A DNA stretch of 34,844 nucleotides from B2-G16 sp964528085 (GTDB taxonomy: Bacteria; Bipolaricaulota; Bipolaricaulia; UBA7950; UBA9294): assembly GCA_964528085.1 (NCBI GenBank), contig CAZGRE010000013.1, positions 1 to 34,844 of the forward strand, read 5' to 3'. Positions 23,399-31,044 of this stretch are shown here, piece after piece. A program made the position numbers and the translations under genes. How positions within the stretch are numbered: the first letter of the stretch is position 1; each line of letters opens with the position of its first letter. A model generated the notes under the pieces. It was not told where the DNA came from. It saw nothing but the letters and a program-made list of their open reading frames with translations, and did no database searches.

Positions 23399-23887
23399 GT
23401 GGGTGAGATGAACATGCACACATCGATTGAAGATCCTGTGCGGATGAAGGTTCAACGCACGTCGATCCGGCGTGTGGCGACGACGGCGCCGGAGTTCATC
23501 GACATCACCGCCGATGTGATAAAGGCGGTCGAGTCCTCCGGGATCAGGGAGGGGATGGTCGTCGTCTTCTCCCGCCATACGACGGCGGCGGTCAAGATCA
23601 ACGAGAACGAGCCCCTCTTGCTCCGCGATATGTCGCGGTTCCTTGAGGAGGCCGCTCCGCGCGAGGCGGACTACCGCCACAACGATTTCGTCATCAGGAC
23701 GGCGAACATGACCGAGGATGAGTGCCCGAACGGGCATGCGCATTGTCAACACCTCCTCCTCGGCGCGAGCGAGACGATACCCATCTCCGATGGGAAGCTC
23801 CTCCTCGGCCGGTGGCAGAGCATATTCCTGATCGAGCTCGATCGCCCGCGTCCGCGTGAGGTGGTAGTTCAGGTCCAGGGGTGGTAG
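23399..23887 (+). CDS. YjbQ/UPF0047 family protein
   Basis: This 162-residue protein of the YjbQ family (UPF0047) has reported weak thiamine-phosphate-synthase activity in some members but an unclear true role. Conserved residues visible are H60 in FSRHTTAAVKINENEP, H94 in YRHNDF, the NGHAHCQH cluster (H113, H115, H118) and E125 in GASETIPI, a likely metal and phosphate site. GTG 23399 is favoured by AAGGAGAGG at 23382-23390; ATG 23408 and 23414 are alternatives. Its place between ispH and hpnC inside the hopanoid operon is unexpected. Confidence 0.9.
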   Translation: MGEMNMHTSIEDPVRMKVQRTSIRRVATTAPEFIDITADVIKAVESSGIREGMVVVFSRHTTAAVKINENEPLLLRDMSRFLEEAAPREADYRHNDFVIRTANMTEDECPNGHAHCQHLLLGASETIPISDGKLLLGRWQSIFLIELDRPRPREVVVQVQGW

Positions 23888-23891
23888 CAGG

Positions 23892-24770
23892 ATGAGGAAC
23901 CCCCCGTTGACCGGCGTTAATCCCGCGGAGGCGCGGGAGGCCTCCCTCCGATTGGCGAGGTCCCATTACGAGAACTTTACTGTCGTCTCCTGGCTCACCC
24001 CCCGTTCTCTCCGTAAGGATCTAGCCTCGATATACGCGTACTGTCGGACGGTCGACGATCTCGGCGATGAGGCGGAAGGGGATCGTCTCGATCTCCTCGA
24101 TCGATTCGAGGAGGAGCTCGAGCGGGCCTACGCCGGAACCCCCCGCCATCCGGTCTTCATCTCCCTCCTCCCGACGATAAAGCGGTTCGATCTCCCCCGT
24201 GAACCGTTCGCTAGGCTGATCGAGGCGAACCGGATCGATCAGGTTAAGACCCGTTACGCCTCGTTCGCCGATCTCCTCGAATACTGCGAGAACTCGGCGA
24301 ACCCGGTCGGGAGGCTCGTTTTGATGCTATACGGATATCGCGATGATGAGAGGTTCGCCCTCTCCGATGCGACTTGCACCGCGCTTCAGCTTACGAACTT
24401 CTGGCAGGACATAAGACGCGACTATGAGATGGGGAGGATCTACCTCCCCCAGGACGAGATGGAACGATTCGGGGTGGGGGAGGACGACCTCGCATTAGAT
24501 CACGCTCCGTCCGGTTTGCGCGGGCTTCTCCGGTTTCAGGTCGACCGTACGAGGGAGTACTTCGAGCGGGGGCTCCCGTTGATCGACACGGTTGAGGGGC
24601 ATCTCAAAATCGATCTTGCCCTCTTCTCCCGCGGCGGCCTTGCGATACTGAAGAAGATCGAGGATCAACGGTACGATACCCTCTCCCGCCGCCCGCGGCT
24701 GTCGAACGGGGAGAAGGCCCTCCTGTTCCTGTCGACCCTCATTTCTAAGGACTGGAGAAGATGGATCTGA
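23892..24770 (+). CDS. hpnC: Squalene synthase HpnC (hydroxysqualene-forming)
   Basis: This 292-residue trans-isoprenyl synthase is expected to convert presqualene diphosphate (from HpnD) to hydroxysqualene. The first aspartate motif is DDLGDE at 55-60 (YCRTVDDLGDE) and the second is D173...D177 in NFWQDIRRDYEMGRIYLP. The N-terminal ENFTVVSWLTPRSLRKD is typical of HpnC rather than HpnD. The start is ATG 23892, 4 bases after the yjbQ-family stop. HpnD starts 10 bases before its end. Confidence 0.94.
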   Translation: MRNPPLTGVNPAEAREASLRLARSHYENFTVVSWLTPRSLRKDLASIYAYCRTVDDLGDEAEGDRLDLLDRFEEELERAYAGTPRHPVFISLLPTIKRFDLPREPFARLIEANRIDQVKTRYASFADLLEYCENSANPVGRLVLMLYGYRDDERFALSDATCTALQLTNFWQDIRRDYEMGRIYLPQDEMERFGVGEDDLALDHAPSGLRGLLRFQVDRTREYFERGLPLIDTVEGHLKIDLALFSRGGLAILKKIEDQRYDTLSRRPRLSNGEKALLFLSTLISKDWRRWI

Positions 24771-25615
24771 GGCGCGCTTACGCTGAAGCGGCCCGGATAA
24801 CCCGCAAGCGGGCGCGCAACTTTTACTTCGCCTTCTTGAGCCTCCCCCCAGCCCAGCGGCGATCGGTATACGCCCTGTACGCGTTCTGCCGGGAGGCGGA
24901 CGACATCGCCGACGGGCCGGAGAGCGTGGAGGATAAGCGCCTCCGCCTCTCCCGGCTCCGCTTGCGGCTCGATCGTGCTGCAAGCGGGGATCCGCTCCTC
25001 GAGAGGGACGCTTCACTCGCCGATACGATCGCTGTCTACGGGGTCCGACCGACCGATCTCCACGAGGTCATAACCGGCGTGGAGACCGACCTGGATTTCT
25101 CGCCGATTCAGACGTTCGCTGAGCTTCGTCTCTACTGTTATCGCGTCGCCGCGGCCGTGGGACTGGCGACCCTCCCTATCCTGACCGATGGGTCGCCCCC
25201 GGACGATGAGATGAAGGACTCGGCGGAGGCCCTCGGGATCGGGATGCAGCTTGTAAACATCATCCGCGATATAGCCGAGGACCTCAGGCGGGGGAGGAAC
25301 TATATCCCAGCGGAGGACCTCCGCCGCTTCGGGCTGAGCGAAGAGGACCTCCGCCGCGGCCGGGTTTCGGAGCCGATCCGCAGGCTGATCGCCTGGGAGT
25401 CCGACAGGGCACGGCGCTACCTCGAGGAAGGGAAGGGATTGATCCGGCTCCTTCCGCAACGGAGCCGTTCCTGTCCCTGGCTCCTATCTCAGATCTACGG
25501 CCGGATCCTCACGCGGATCGAGGATTCCGGCTACGACGTCTTCTCGGGTTCCCGATCCCTTCCGACCAGCGAGAAGGTCTATCTCTTGGTATCATCGTAT
25601 CTGAGGCGATTCTGA
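24761..25615 (+). CDS. hpnD: Presqualene diphosphate synthase HpnD
   Basis: This 284-residue paralogue of HpnC condenses two FPP molecules to presqualene diphosphate. Motifs are DDIAD at 47-51 (FCREADDIADG) and D170...D174 in NIIRDIAEDLRRGRNYIP. The N-terminal ARNFYFAFLSLPPAQRRSVYALYAF is characteristic of the HpnD/phytoene-synthase-like branch. The stop shares one base with the hpnE start (TGATG). Confidence 0.94.
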   Translation: MDLRRAYAEAARITRKRARNFYFAFLSLPPAQRRSVYALYAFCREADDIADGPESVEDKRLRLSRLRLRLDRAASGDPLLERDASLADTIAVYGVRPTDLHEVITGVETDLDFSPIQTFAELRLYCYRVAAAVGLATLPILTDGSPPDDEMKDSAEALGIGMQLVNIIRDIAEDLRRGRNYIPAEDLRRFGLSEEDLRRGRVSEPIRRLIAWESDRARRYLEEGKGLIRLLPQRSRSCPWLLSQIYGRILTRIEDSGYDVFSGSRSLPTSEKVYLLVSSYLRRF

Positions 25616-26937
25616 TGGGAGTCATCGTAATCGGAGGGGGGTTCGCCGGCGTTGCCGCCGCCTGCCGCCTCGCCGGGGGCGATCATCCCCCTCTCCTCCT
25701 CGAGCGGGGAGGGAATCTCGGAGGTAGGGCCGGCTCGTTCTACCTTTCCCGCCAGGGCGAGACGATCGACTACGGGCAGCATGTTCTGATGCGCTGTTGC
25801 ACGGCGGCACAAGGGTTCCTTCAGCGGATCGGGGCTTCCTCCGCCGTCCGGTTTCAACGGGACCTTTCGATTCCGATCATCTATTCAGCGAAGGTGAGCC
25901 CCCTACGCTCCTCCCTCCTTCCCGGCCCGCTCCACCTTGCCCCGAGCCTCCTCTCATACCGTCCCCTCCCGTTCGGAGAGCGCCTCTCAGCCCTCCGCAC
26001 CGGCCTGGCCCTCTTTCTCAGCCGCGGCCAAAGCGATCTGACATTCGAAAGATGGCTCGCAGCCCATGGTGAGACTGATGCGGCGATCGAGAGGCTGTGG
26101 GATCCGATCTGCCTTGCCACCTTGAACGCCCCCGCCCGGGAGGTCAGCCTCTCCGCCGCCCGGATGGTCCTCCGCGAGGGGCTCTTCCGGCCGGGCGCGG
26201 CCGATGTCGGGCTGTTCGTCCTCCCGTTCGCGGATGTATTCGCATCCGCGCGCCGGTACATCGAGGAGAGGGGAGGTGCCGTCAGGACGTCGAGCACCGT
26301 CCGCCGGATCCTGATCGAGAGGGGAACCGCGATCGGGGTCGAGACGGCGGATGGCGAGAGGATAGAGGCCGAAGGGGTGATCGCCGCCGTCCCGGCCAGT
26401 GAGCTTGCCTCCATCCTTCCCGAGGGGGCGATCGACATACCCAACCTCAGGTTCTCACCGATCGTCGACGTTCACTTCTGGTTCGATCGGCCGATCATGG
26501 AGGAGGAGTTCCTGATCGGCGTCGGCTCGCCGGTTCAGGGGATCTTCGATCTCACGAGGATCCGGGGGGAAAGCAGGACGAACCACATCGTCCTCTCCCA
26601 GAGCTGGGCCGTTTCCTGGATCGACCGACCGGTCGATGAGATCGCAGCGAGGCTCCTCGATTCCCTCGGGGATCTCCTCCCGGCCGTCCGCCGGGCGACC
26701 CTCATCGACCGGCTGGTGATCAAGCATCGGGAGGCGACGTTCGTCCCCGCCCTCGGGGTCGATCGGGTCCGTCCGCCGGCGAAGGGGGCGGTTTTCCGCC
26801 TCTATCTCGCCGGGGATTGGACAGCGACCGGCTGGCCGGCGACGATCGAAGGGGCGGTCCGTTCCGGGATCAACGCAGCGGCGAGGTGGGAGGGGGAACT
26901 CGAGCCCTCCTGGATCGATCGGAAGATCGGGCTATAA
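25615..26937 (+). CDS. hpnE: Hydroxysqualene dehydroxylase HpnE (FAD-dependent)
   Basis: This 440-residue FAD enzyme of the phytoene-desaturase family reduces hydroxysqualene to squalene, completing the HpnCDE route. The dinucleotide-binding motif is at residues 4-20 (IVIGGGFAGVAAACRLA), followed by GGRAGSF and DYGQHVLMRC. The C-terminal FAD motif is LAGDWTATGWPATIEGAVRSG near residue 405-425. It is the last gene of the run; its stop lies inside a TATAAT that probably serves the aconitase gene. Confidence 0.93.
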   Translation: MGVIVIGGGFAGVAAACRLAGGDHPPLLLERGGNLGGRAGSFYLSRQGETIDYGQHVLMRCCTAAQGFLQRIGASSAVRFQRDLSIPIIYSAKVSPLRSSLLPGPLHLAPSLLSYRPLPFGERLSALRTGLALFLSRGQSDLTFERWLAAHGETDAAIERLWDPICLATLNAPAREVSLSAARMVLREGLFRPGAADVGLFVLPFADVFASARRYIEERGGAVRTSSTVRRILIERGTAIGVETADGERIEAEGVIAAVPASELASILPEGAIDIPNLRFSPIVDVHFWFDRPIMEEEFLIGVGSPVQGIFDLTRIRGESRTNHIVLSQSWAVSWIDRPVDEIAARLLDSLGDLLPAVRRATLIDRLVIKHREATFVPALGVDRVRPPAKGAVFRLYLAGDWTATGWPATIEGAVRSGINAAARWEGELEPSWIDRKIGL

Positions 26938-26938
26938 T
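26933..26938 (+). promoter_or_regulatory. -10 box of the aconitase gene
   Basis: A perfect TATAAT overlaps the hpnE stop codon and lies 24 bases before the aconitase GTG. The -35 region is weak (CTGGAT at a 17-base spacing). The predicted start near 26945 leaves room for the GAGGTG ribosome site. This suggests that the citrate module is transcribed separately from the hopanoid genes. Confidence 0.5.
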
Positions 26939-26962
26939 CCGCGCCTTAGTGAGGTGATAGGC

Positions 26963-28855
26963 GTGCCGCAGACGATGACGGAGAAGGTCCTCGCAGAGCA
27001 CATCCGCGAAGGGGAGTTGGAGCGGGGGACCGAGATCGGGATCAAGATCGACCACTGCCTGACCCAGGACTCGACCGGGACGATGGCCTGGCTCGAGTTC
27101 GAGTCGCTCGGGATGGACAGGGTGAAGGCGGAGCTTGTGGTCAGCTACTCCGACCACACCTCGCTCGGGTTCAAGGGGGAGTCGACCGACGATCACGTCT
27201 TCCTCCAGTCGATCGCCTCGCACTACGGGGCCAAGTTCTCCAAGAACGGGAACGGGGTCTGCCATCAGCTCCACTACGAGCGGTTCGGGGTCCCGGGTAA
27301 GACCCTCCTCGGGTCCGACTCCCACACCCCGACCGCCGGCGGTCTGGGGATGCTCGGGATCGGGGCCGGCGGGATGGACGTCGCCGTGGCGATGGGAGGA
27401 GGACCGTTCTACCTCACCGTCCCCAAGATGATGCGGATCGTCCTGACCGGGAAGCTCTCATGGGGGGTGGCGGCGAAGGACGTCGCCCTCGAGATCCTGC
27501 GGCGGATCTCGGTGAAGGGAGGGGTCGGCTATTTCCTCGAGTTTACCGGCCCGGGGGTGGAGACCCTGTCCGTGCCGGAGCGGGCGACGATCACCAACCT
27601 GTGTGTCGAGACCGGCGCCACCTCGTCGATCTTCCCCTCCGACGGTGTGACCCGGGAGTTCCTCCGGATGCAGGGGAGGGAGGAGGCGTGGAGCGAGCTT
27701 TCCCCCGACCCGGACGCGGTCTACGACAAGACCCTGGAGATCGACATGTCGGCCCTCAAGCCGCTCGTCGCCATGCCCGGGATGCCGGACAACGTCTACG
27801 ACATCGACGAGGTCAAGGGGACGAAGATCGATCAGGTCTACATCGGCTCGTGCACGAACGGCTCCTACCGCGACATAAAGATCGCCGCCGAGATCCTGAA
27901 GGGAAAGCACGTCTCTCCTGACATCGACGTCATCGTTTCACCGGCATCCCGCCAGGCGTGGGAGATGCTGATCGAGGACGGGAGCTTCCTCGCCCTCACC
28001 AAGGCCGGCGTCCGGATGATCGAGCCTGGGTGCAACGCGTGCATCGGGATCGGGTTCGTCCCGGGATACGGGCACCTGTCGCTCCGAACCGTCAACCGGA
28101 ACTGGAAGGGAAGGGGAGGGAACAAGTTTGGGAAGATCGCGTTATGCAGCCCAGAGGTGGCAGCGGCATCGGCCCTCGCCGGGAGGATCGCCGACCCGCG
28201 CGAGCTTCCCCCGGTCGAGGTGAAGGTCGACCACCTGACGATCGACGACGCGTTGATTCTCGAGCCGGAGGGCCCGTCGGTCGAGATCCGCCGTGCCCCG
28301 AACATCGTCTCCCTCTCCCCGCAGCGTCCGCTCCGCTCTCCACTCGTGGGCGAGGTTCTGATCAAGCTCGGGGACGGGGTCTCCACCGATGCGATCCTCC
28401 CGGCCGGGCCGTTGACCCAGCACTTGCGCTCGAACCTCCCGGAGATCGCCAAGTTCACGTTCTACTACGAGGACAAGGAGTTCGCCGCCCGCGCGGTCGA
28501 GAAGGGGGGCGGGTTCATCGTCGGGGGTGACAACTACGGGCAGGGGTCCTCCCGCGAGCACGCGGCCCTCGCCCCGTGGCAGCTCGGGATAAAGGCGGTC
28601 CTCGCCAAGGGCTACGCCCGCATCCACCGCGCCAACCTGATCAACGTCGGGATCATCCCATTCATCTGTGATACTGACCGGATCGATCAGGGGGACGTGC
28701 TGGAGATCGACGTATCCGACCTGACCGGGAAGCTTTCGGCGTACAACCGGACGAAGGACGAGCGGATCGAGCTCTCTCTCGATCTCTCCCCGCGCGAGAA
28801 CGAGATAATCAAGGCTGGAGGGCTCCTCGCCTACACCGCTTCGAAACACGGTTAG
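26963..28855 (+). CDS. Aconitate hydratase
   Basis: This 630-residue 4Fe-4S enzyme interconverts citrate and isocitrate. The cluster ligands are C297 (GSCTNGSYRD), C357 and C360 (PGCNACIGIG). The swivelling C-terminal domain carries the active-site SSREHAA in GQGSSREHAALAPWQLG. The protein is shorter than E. coli AcnA/AcnB and corresponds to the roughly 640-residue type seen in Aquifex and other anaerobic or thermophilic bacteria. I place the start at GTG 26963, six bases after GAGGTG; GTG 26954 and ATG 26975 are alternatives. Confidence 0.94.
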   Translation: MPQTMTEKVLAEHIREGELERGTEIGIKIDHCLTQDSTGTMAWLEFESLGMDRVKAELVVSYSDHTSLGFKGESTDDHVFLQSIASHYGAKFSKNGNGVCHQLHYERFGVPGKTLLGSDSHTPTAGGLGMLGIGAGGMDVAVAMGGGPFYLTVPKMMRIVLTGKLSWGVAAKDVALEILRRISVKGGVGYFLEFTGPGVETLSVPERATITNLCVETGATSSIFPSDGVTREFLRMQGREEAWSELSPDPDAVYDKTLEIDMSALKPLVAMPGMPDNVYDIDEVKGTKIDQVYIGSCTNGSYRDIKIAAEILKGKHVSPDIDVIVSPASRQAWEMLIEDGSFLALTKAGVRMIEPGCNACIGIGFVPGYGHLSLRTVNRNWKGRGGNKFGKIALCSPEVAAASALAGRIADPRELPPVEVKVDHLTIDDALILEPEGPSVEIRRAPNIVSLSPQRPLRSPLVGEVLIKLGDGVSTDAILPAGPLTQHLRSNLPEIAKFTFYYEDKEFAARAVEKGGGFIVGGDNYGQGSSREHAALAPWQLGIKAVLAKGYARIHRANLINVGIIPFICDTDRIDQGDVLEIDVSDLTGKLSAYNRTKDERIELSLDLSPRENEIIKAGGLLAYTASKHG

Positions 28856-28887
28856 GAGAGCGAAGGGGTTCCGGCTTCCTCGATCAT

Positions 28888-28915
28888 TTGACATCCCCCC
28901 GTTTGTCGGTACTAT
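28888..28915 (+). promoter_or_regulatory. Promoter of the IclR-type regulator gene
   Basis: A perfect TTGACA (28888-28893) is followed after 16 bases by TACTAT (28910-28915). The predicted start is near 28922. The gene starts at 28967, so the leader is about 45 bases and contains one of two palindromes. Reading through, this promoter can also serve icd and the ATP-citrate lyase genes. Confidence 0.7.
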
Positions 28916-28925
28916 TTCGCGAAAT
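28914..28925. promoter_or_regulatory. Palindromic candidate operator overlapping the -10 box
   Basis: ATTTCGCGAAAT is a perfect 12-base palindrome covering the end of the -10 box and the predicted transcript start. It is a likely binding site for the adjacent IclR-family regulator. Confidence 0.5.
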
Positions 28926-28935
28926 GAGAATGCGT

Positions 28936-28952
28936 GTCTCAAAATTTGAGAC
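28936..28952. promoter_or_regulatory. Palindromic candidate operator in the leader
   Basis: GTCTCAAAATTTGAGAC has perfect 8-base arms around one central base. It lies between the transcript start and the regulator's ATG. Size and symmetry resemble known IclR-family sites of about 15 bases, but its sequence differs from the first palindrome except for the A/T-rich core. Confidence 0.55.
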
Positions 28953-28966
28953 TGAACGGGGGCCGG

Positions 28967-29719
28967 ATGAACACGCTTGAGAAGTGCGTTCGGATCCTTG
29001 AGCTGTTCAGCGATTCCTCCCCTGTCCTCAAGGTGGGGGAGATCGCGCGGATCCTTGAGCTTCCCCGGAGCACCGCGTACAGGTACGTCTCCGCCCTCAA
29101 GCGGCACGGGCTCCTCGAGGAGGCGAGGGGGGAGGAGGGATACCGGCTCGGGAGGCGGATAATCGAGTTGGCGGCGAGCATGTCCCGCAAGCCGCTCCGT
29201 GAGCTCGCCCTCCCGCACATGGAGGTGATCGTCCGCGAGACGGGGGAGACGGTGATCCTGTGCGGGTTGCGCGGCCACGTCGGCGTCTGCTTGGAGAAGG
29301 TCGATGGGCACCATGCCCTCAGGGTCTCGTTCGAGCTCGGTGAGACCTACCCCCTCCACGCTGCAGCGACCGGGAAGGCGATCTTCGCGTTCCTCGAGCC
29401 GCGGATCCAGAAGGAGATAATCGCGGATGTCGGATTACCCCGGTTCACCTCCACGACGATCACCGACCGGGCGAAGCTGCAAAGGGAGCTCGCCCGGATC
29501 CGCAGGCTCGGATTTGCGGAGAGCGACGGGGAAGCGATAGAGGGTACGCGGGGGATAGCCGTTCCGATCTTCTCACCTTCCAACCGGATCCTCGCCTCGC
29601 TCGGCGTCTCCGCCCCGGTCCATCGTGTGAAGGGGGAGAGTAGAAAGCGGCTGATGCAGCTTCTGATCGATGCGGGAAGGAACATCACGAAAGAGCTTAA
29701 CGCGTTTGAAGCGCGATAA
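28967..29719 (+). CDS. IclR-family transcriptional regulator
   Basis: This is a 250-residue regulator. The N-terminal winged helix-turn-helix is at about 5-65 (LKVGEIARILELPRSTAYRYVSALKRHGLLEE). The C-terminal GAF-like effector domain carries the family signature YPLHAAATGKAIFAF and GIAVPIFSPSNRILASLGVS. I place the start at ATG 28967. The frame is open to GTG 28934, but that extension would run through the palindromic operator. It lies between aconitase and isocitrate dehydrogenase, 23 bases before icd, so it likely senses a carboxylic acid and controls this module and itself. The effector is unknown. Confidence 0.92.
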   Translation: MNTLEKCVRILELFSDSSPVLKVGEIARILELPRSTAYRYVSALKRHGLLEEARGEEGYRLGRRIIELAASMSRKPLRELALPHMEVIVRETGETVILCGLRGHVGVCLEKVDGHHALRVSFELGETYPLHAAATGKAIFAFLEPRIQKEIIADVGLPRFTSTTITDRAKLQRELARIRRLGFAESDGEAIEGTRGIAVPIFSPSNRILASLGVSAPVHRVKGESRKRLMQLLIDAGRNITKELNAFEAR

Positions 29720-29742
29720 AACTAAAAGTAGAAGGAGAAGCG

Positions 29743-31035
29743 ATGCCCAGTAGGTATGTCCCGTCGCCGGATGGTGGTCAGCCGATCACGCGTACCCCCA
29801 CCGGTCTGAGCGTCCCGGACAACCCGATCATCCCCTACATCCGCGGGGACGGGATCGGCGTTGACATCACCCCGGTGATGATGAAGGTTGTCGATGCAGC
29901 GGTGGAGAGGGCGTTCGCCGGAAGGAAGAGGATCGAATGGCTGAAGCTCCTCGCCGGCGACGAGGCGATCGCGGTCAACCATCCCGAGCTGTCGCCGGGA
30001 GAGATCGAAGGATTCCCGCCTGACGAGAGGCAGAGGCTCTACTTCCCCGATGAGACGGTGGATGCCATCCGCAAATACCTGGTGGCGATCAAGGGGCCGC
30101 TGACGACCCCGGTCGGCGGGGGTATCCGGAGCCTGAACGTCGCGCTACGGAAGATCCTCGACCTCTACGCCTGCGTCCGGCCGGTCCGCCATCTCGGGAC
30201 CCCGGCGCCTGTCAAGCGGCCGGAGGACTTCGACATCGTCTTCTTTCGGGAGAACACCGAGGACGTCTACGCCGGGATCGAGTGGCCGGCTGGGTCGCCC
30301 GAGGCGGAGAGGGTGATCGACTGGCTTTCGACTGAGATGAAGGTCAAGGACAAGCTCCGGTTCACGCGCAACTGCGGGATCGGGATAAAGCCGATCTCCG
30401 AGGAGGGGTCGAAGCGGCTTGTCCGCGCGGCGATCGAGTATGCGATAAAGAACGACCGGAACGTTGTCACCCTCGTCCATAAGGGGAACATCATGAAGTA
30501 CACCGAGGGGGCGTTCCGCGACTGGGGGTACGAGGTCGGCCGCGAGTATCCTCAGGTGATCACCGAGAATGAGCTTGAGGGGGAGATCCCTCCAGGGAAG
30601 ATCCTCCTTAACGACCGGATCGCCGACCAGTTCTTCCAGCAGATGCTCCTCCGTCCGCGTGAGTACTCTGTCGTTGCCACGATGAACCTGAACGGCGACT
30701 ACCTCTCCGACGCCGCCGCCGCCCAGGTTGGGGGGCTCGGGGTCGCGCCGGGTGCGAACATCAACTACCAGACAGGGTACGCCGTCTTCGAGGCGACGCA
30801 CGGGACGGCACCGAAGCATGCGGGGAAGGACAAGGCGAACCCGGGTAGCCTGATCCTCTCCGCCGTGATGATGCTCCGCTACATCAACTGGGGAGAGGCG
30901 GCCGACCTACTCCTCGACGGGATCCGGAAGGCGATCGCCTCGGGGCGCGTCACCTACGACCTCGCCCGCCAGATGGAGAAGGCGACCCTCGTTACGACCT
31001 CCGAGTTCGGTGAGGAGATCATCCGCAACCTGTAA
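29743..31035 (+). CDS. icd: Isocitrate dehydrogenase, NADP-type
   Basis: This 430-residue enzyme interconverts isocitrate and 2-oxoglutarate. Substrate-binding residues of the E. coli enzyme are conserved in order and spacing: S130, N132, R136 and R146 (IRSLNVALRKILDLYACVRPVR). The cofactor region is THGTAPKHAGKDKANPG; lysine 358 matches the NADP-specific lysine of E. coli Icd, whereas the next residue is histidine instead of tyrosine. Ribosome site GAAGGAG precedes ATG 29743. With ATP-citrate lyase next door, the enzyme may run reductively. Confidence 0.95.
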   Translation: MPSRYVPSPDGGQPITRTPTGLSVPDNPIIPYIRGDGIGVDITPVMMKVVDAAVERAFAGRKRIEWLKLLAGDEAIAVNHPELSPGEIEGFPPDERQRLYFPDETVDAIRKYLVAIKGPLTTPVGGGIRSLNVALRKILDLYACVRPVRHLGTPAPVKRPEDFDIVFFRENTEDVYAGIEWPAGSPEAERVIDWLSTEMKVKDKLRFTRNCGIGIKPISEEGSKRLVRAAIEYAIKNDRNVVTLVHKGNIMKYTEGAFRDWGYEVGREYPQVITENELEGEIPPGKILLNDRIADQFFQQMLLRPREYSVVATMNLNGDYLSDAAAAQVGGLGVAPGANINYQTGYAVFEATHGTAPKHAGKDKANPGSLILSAVMMLRYINWGEAADLLLDGIRKAIASGRVTYDLARQMEKATLVTTSEFGEEIIRNL

Positions 31036-31044
31036 AGGAGAGAG

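Noticed and set aside
28142..29359. A 405-codon open frame on the minus strand
   Set aside because: It runs antisense across the aconitase end, the promoter with palindromes, and the regulator start; no recognisable domain.
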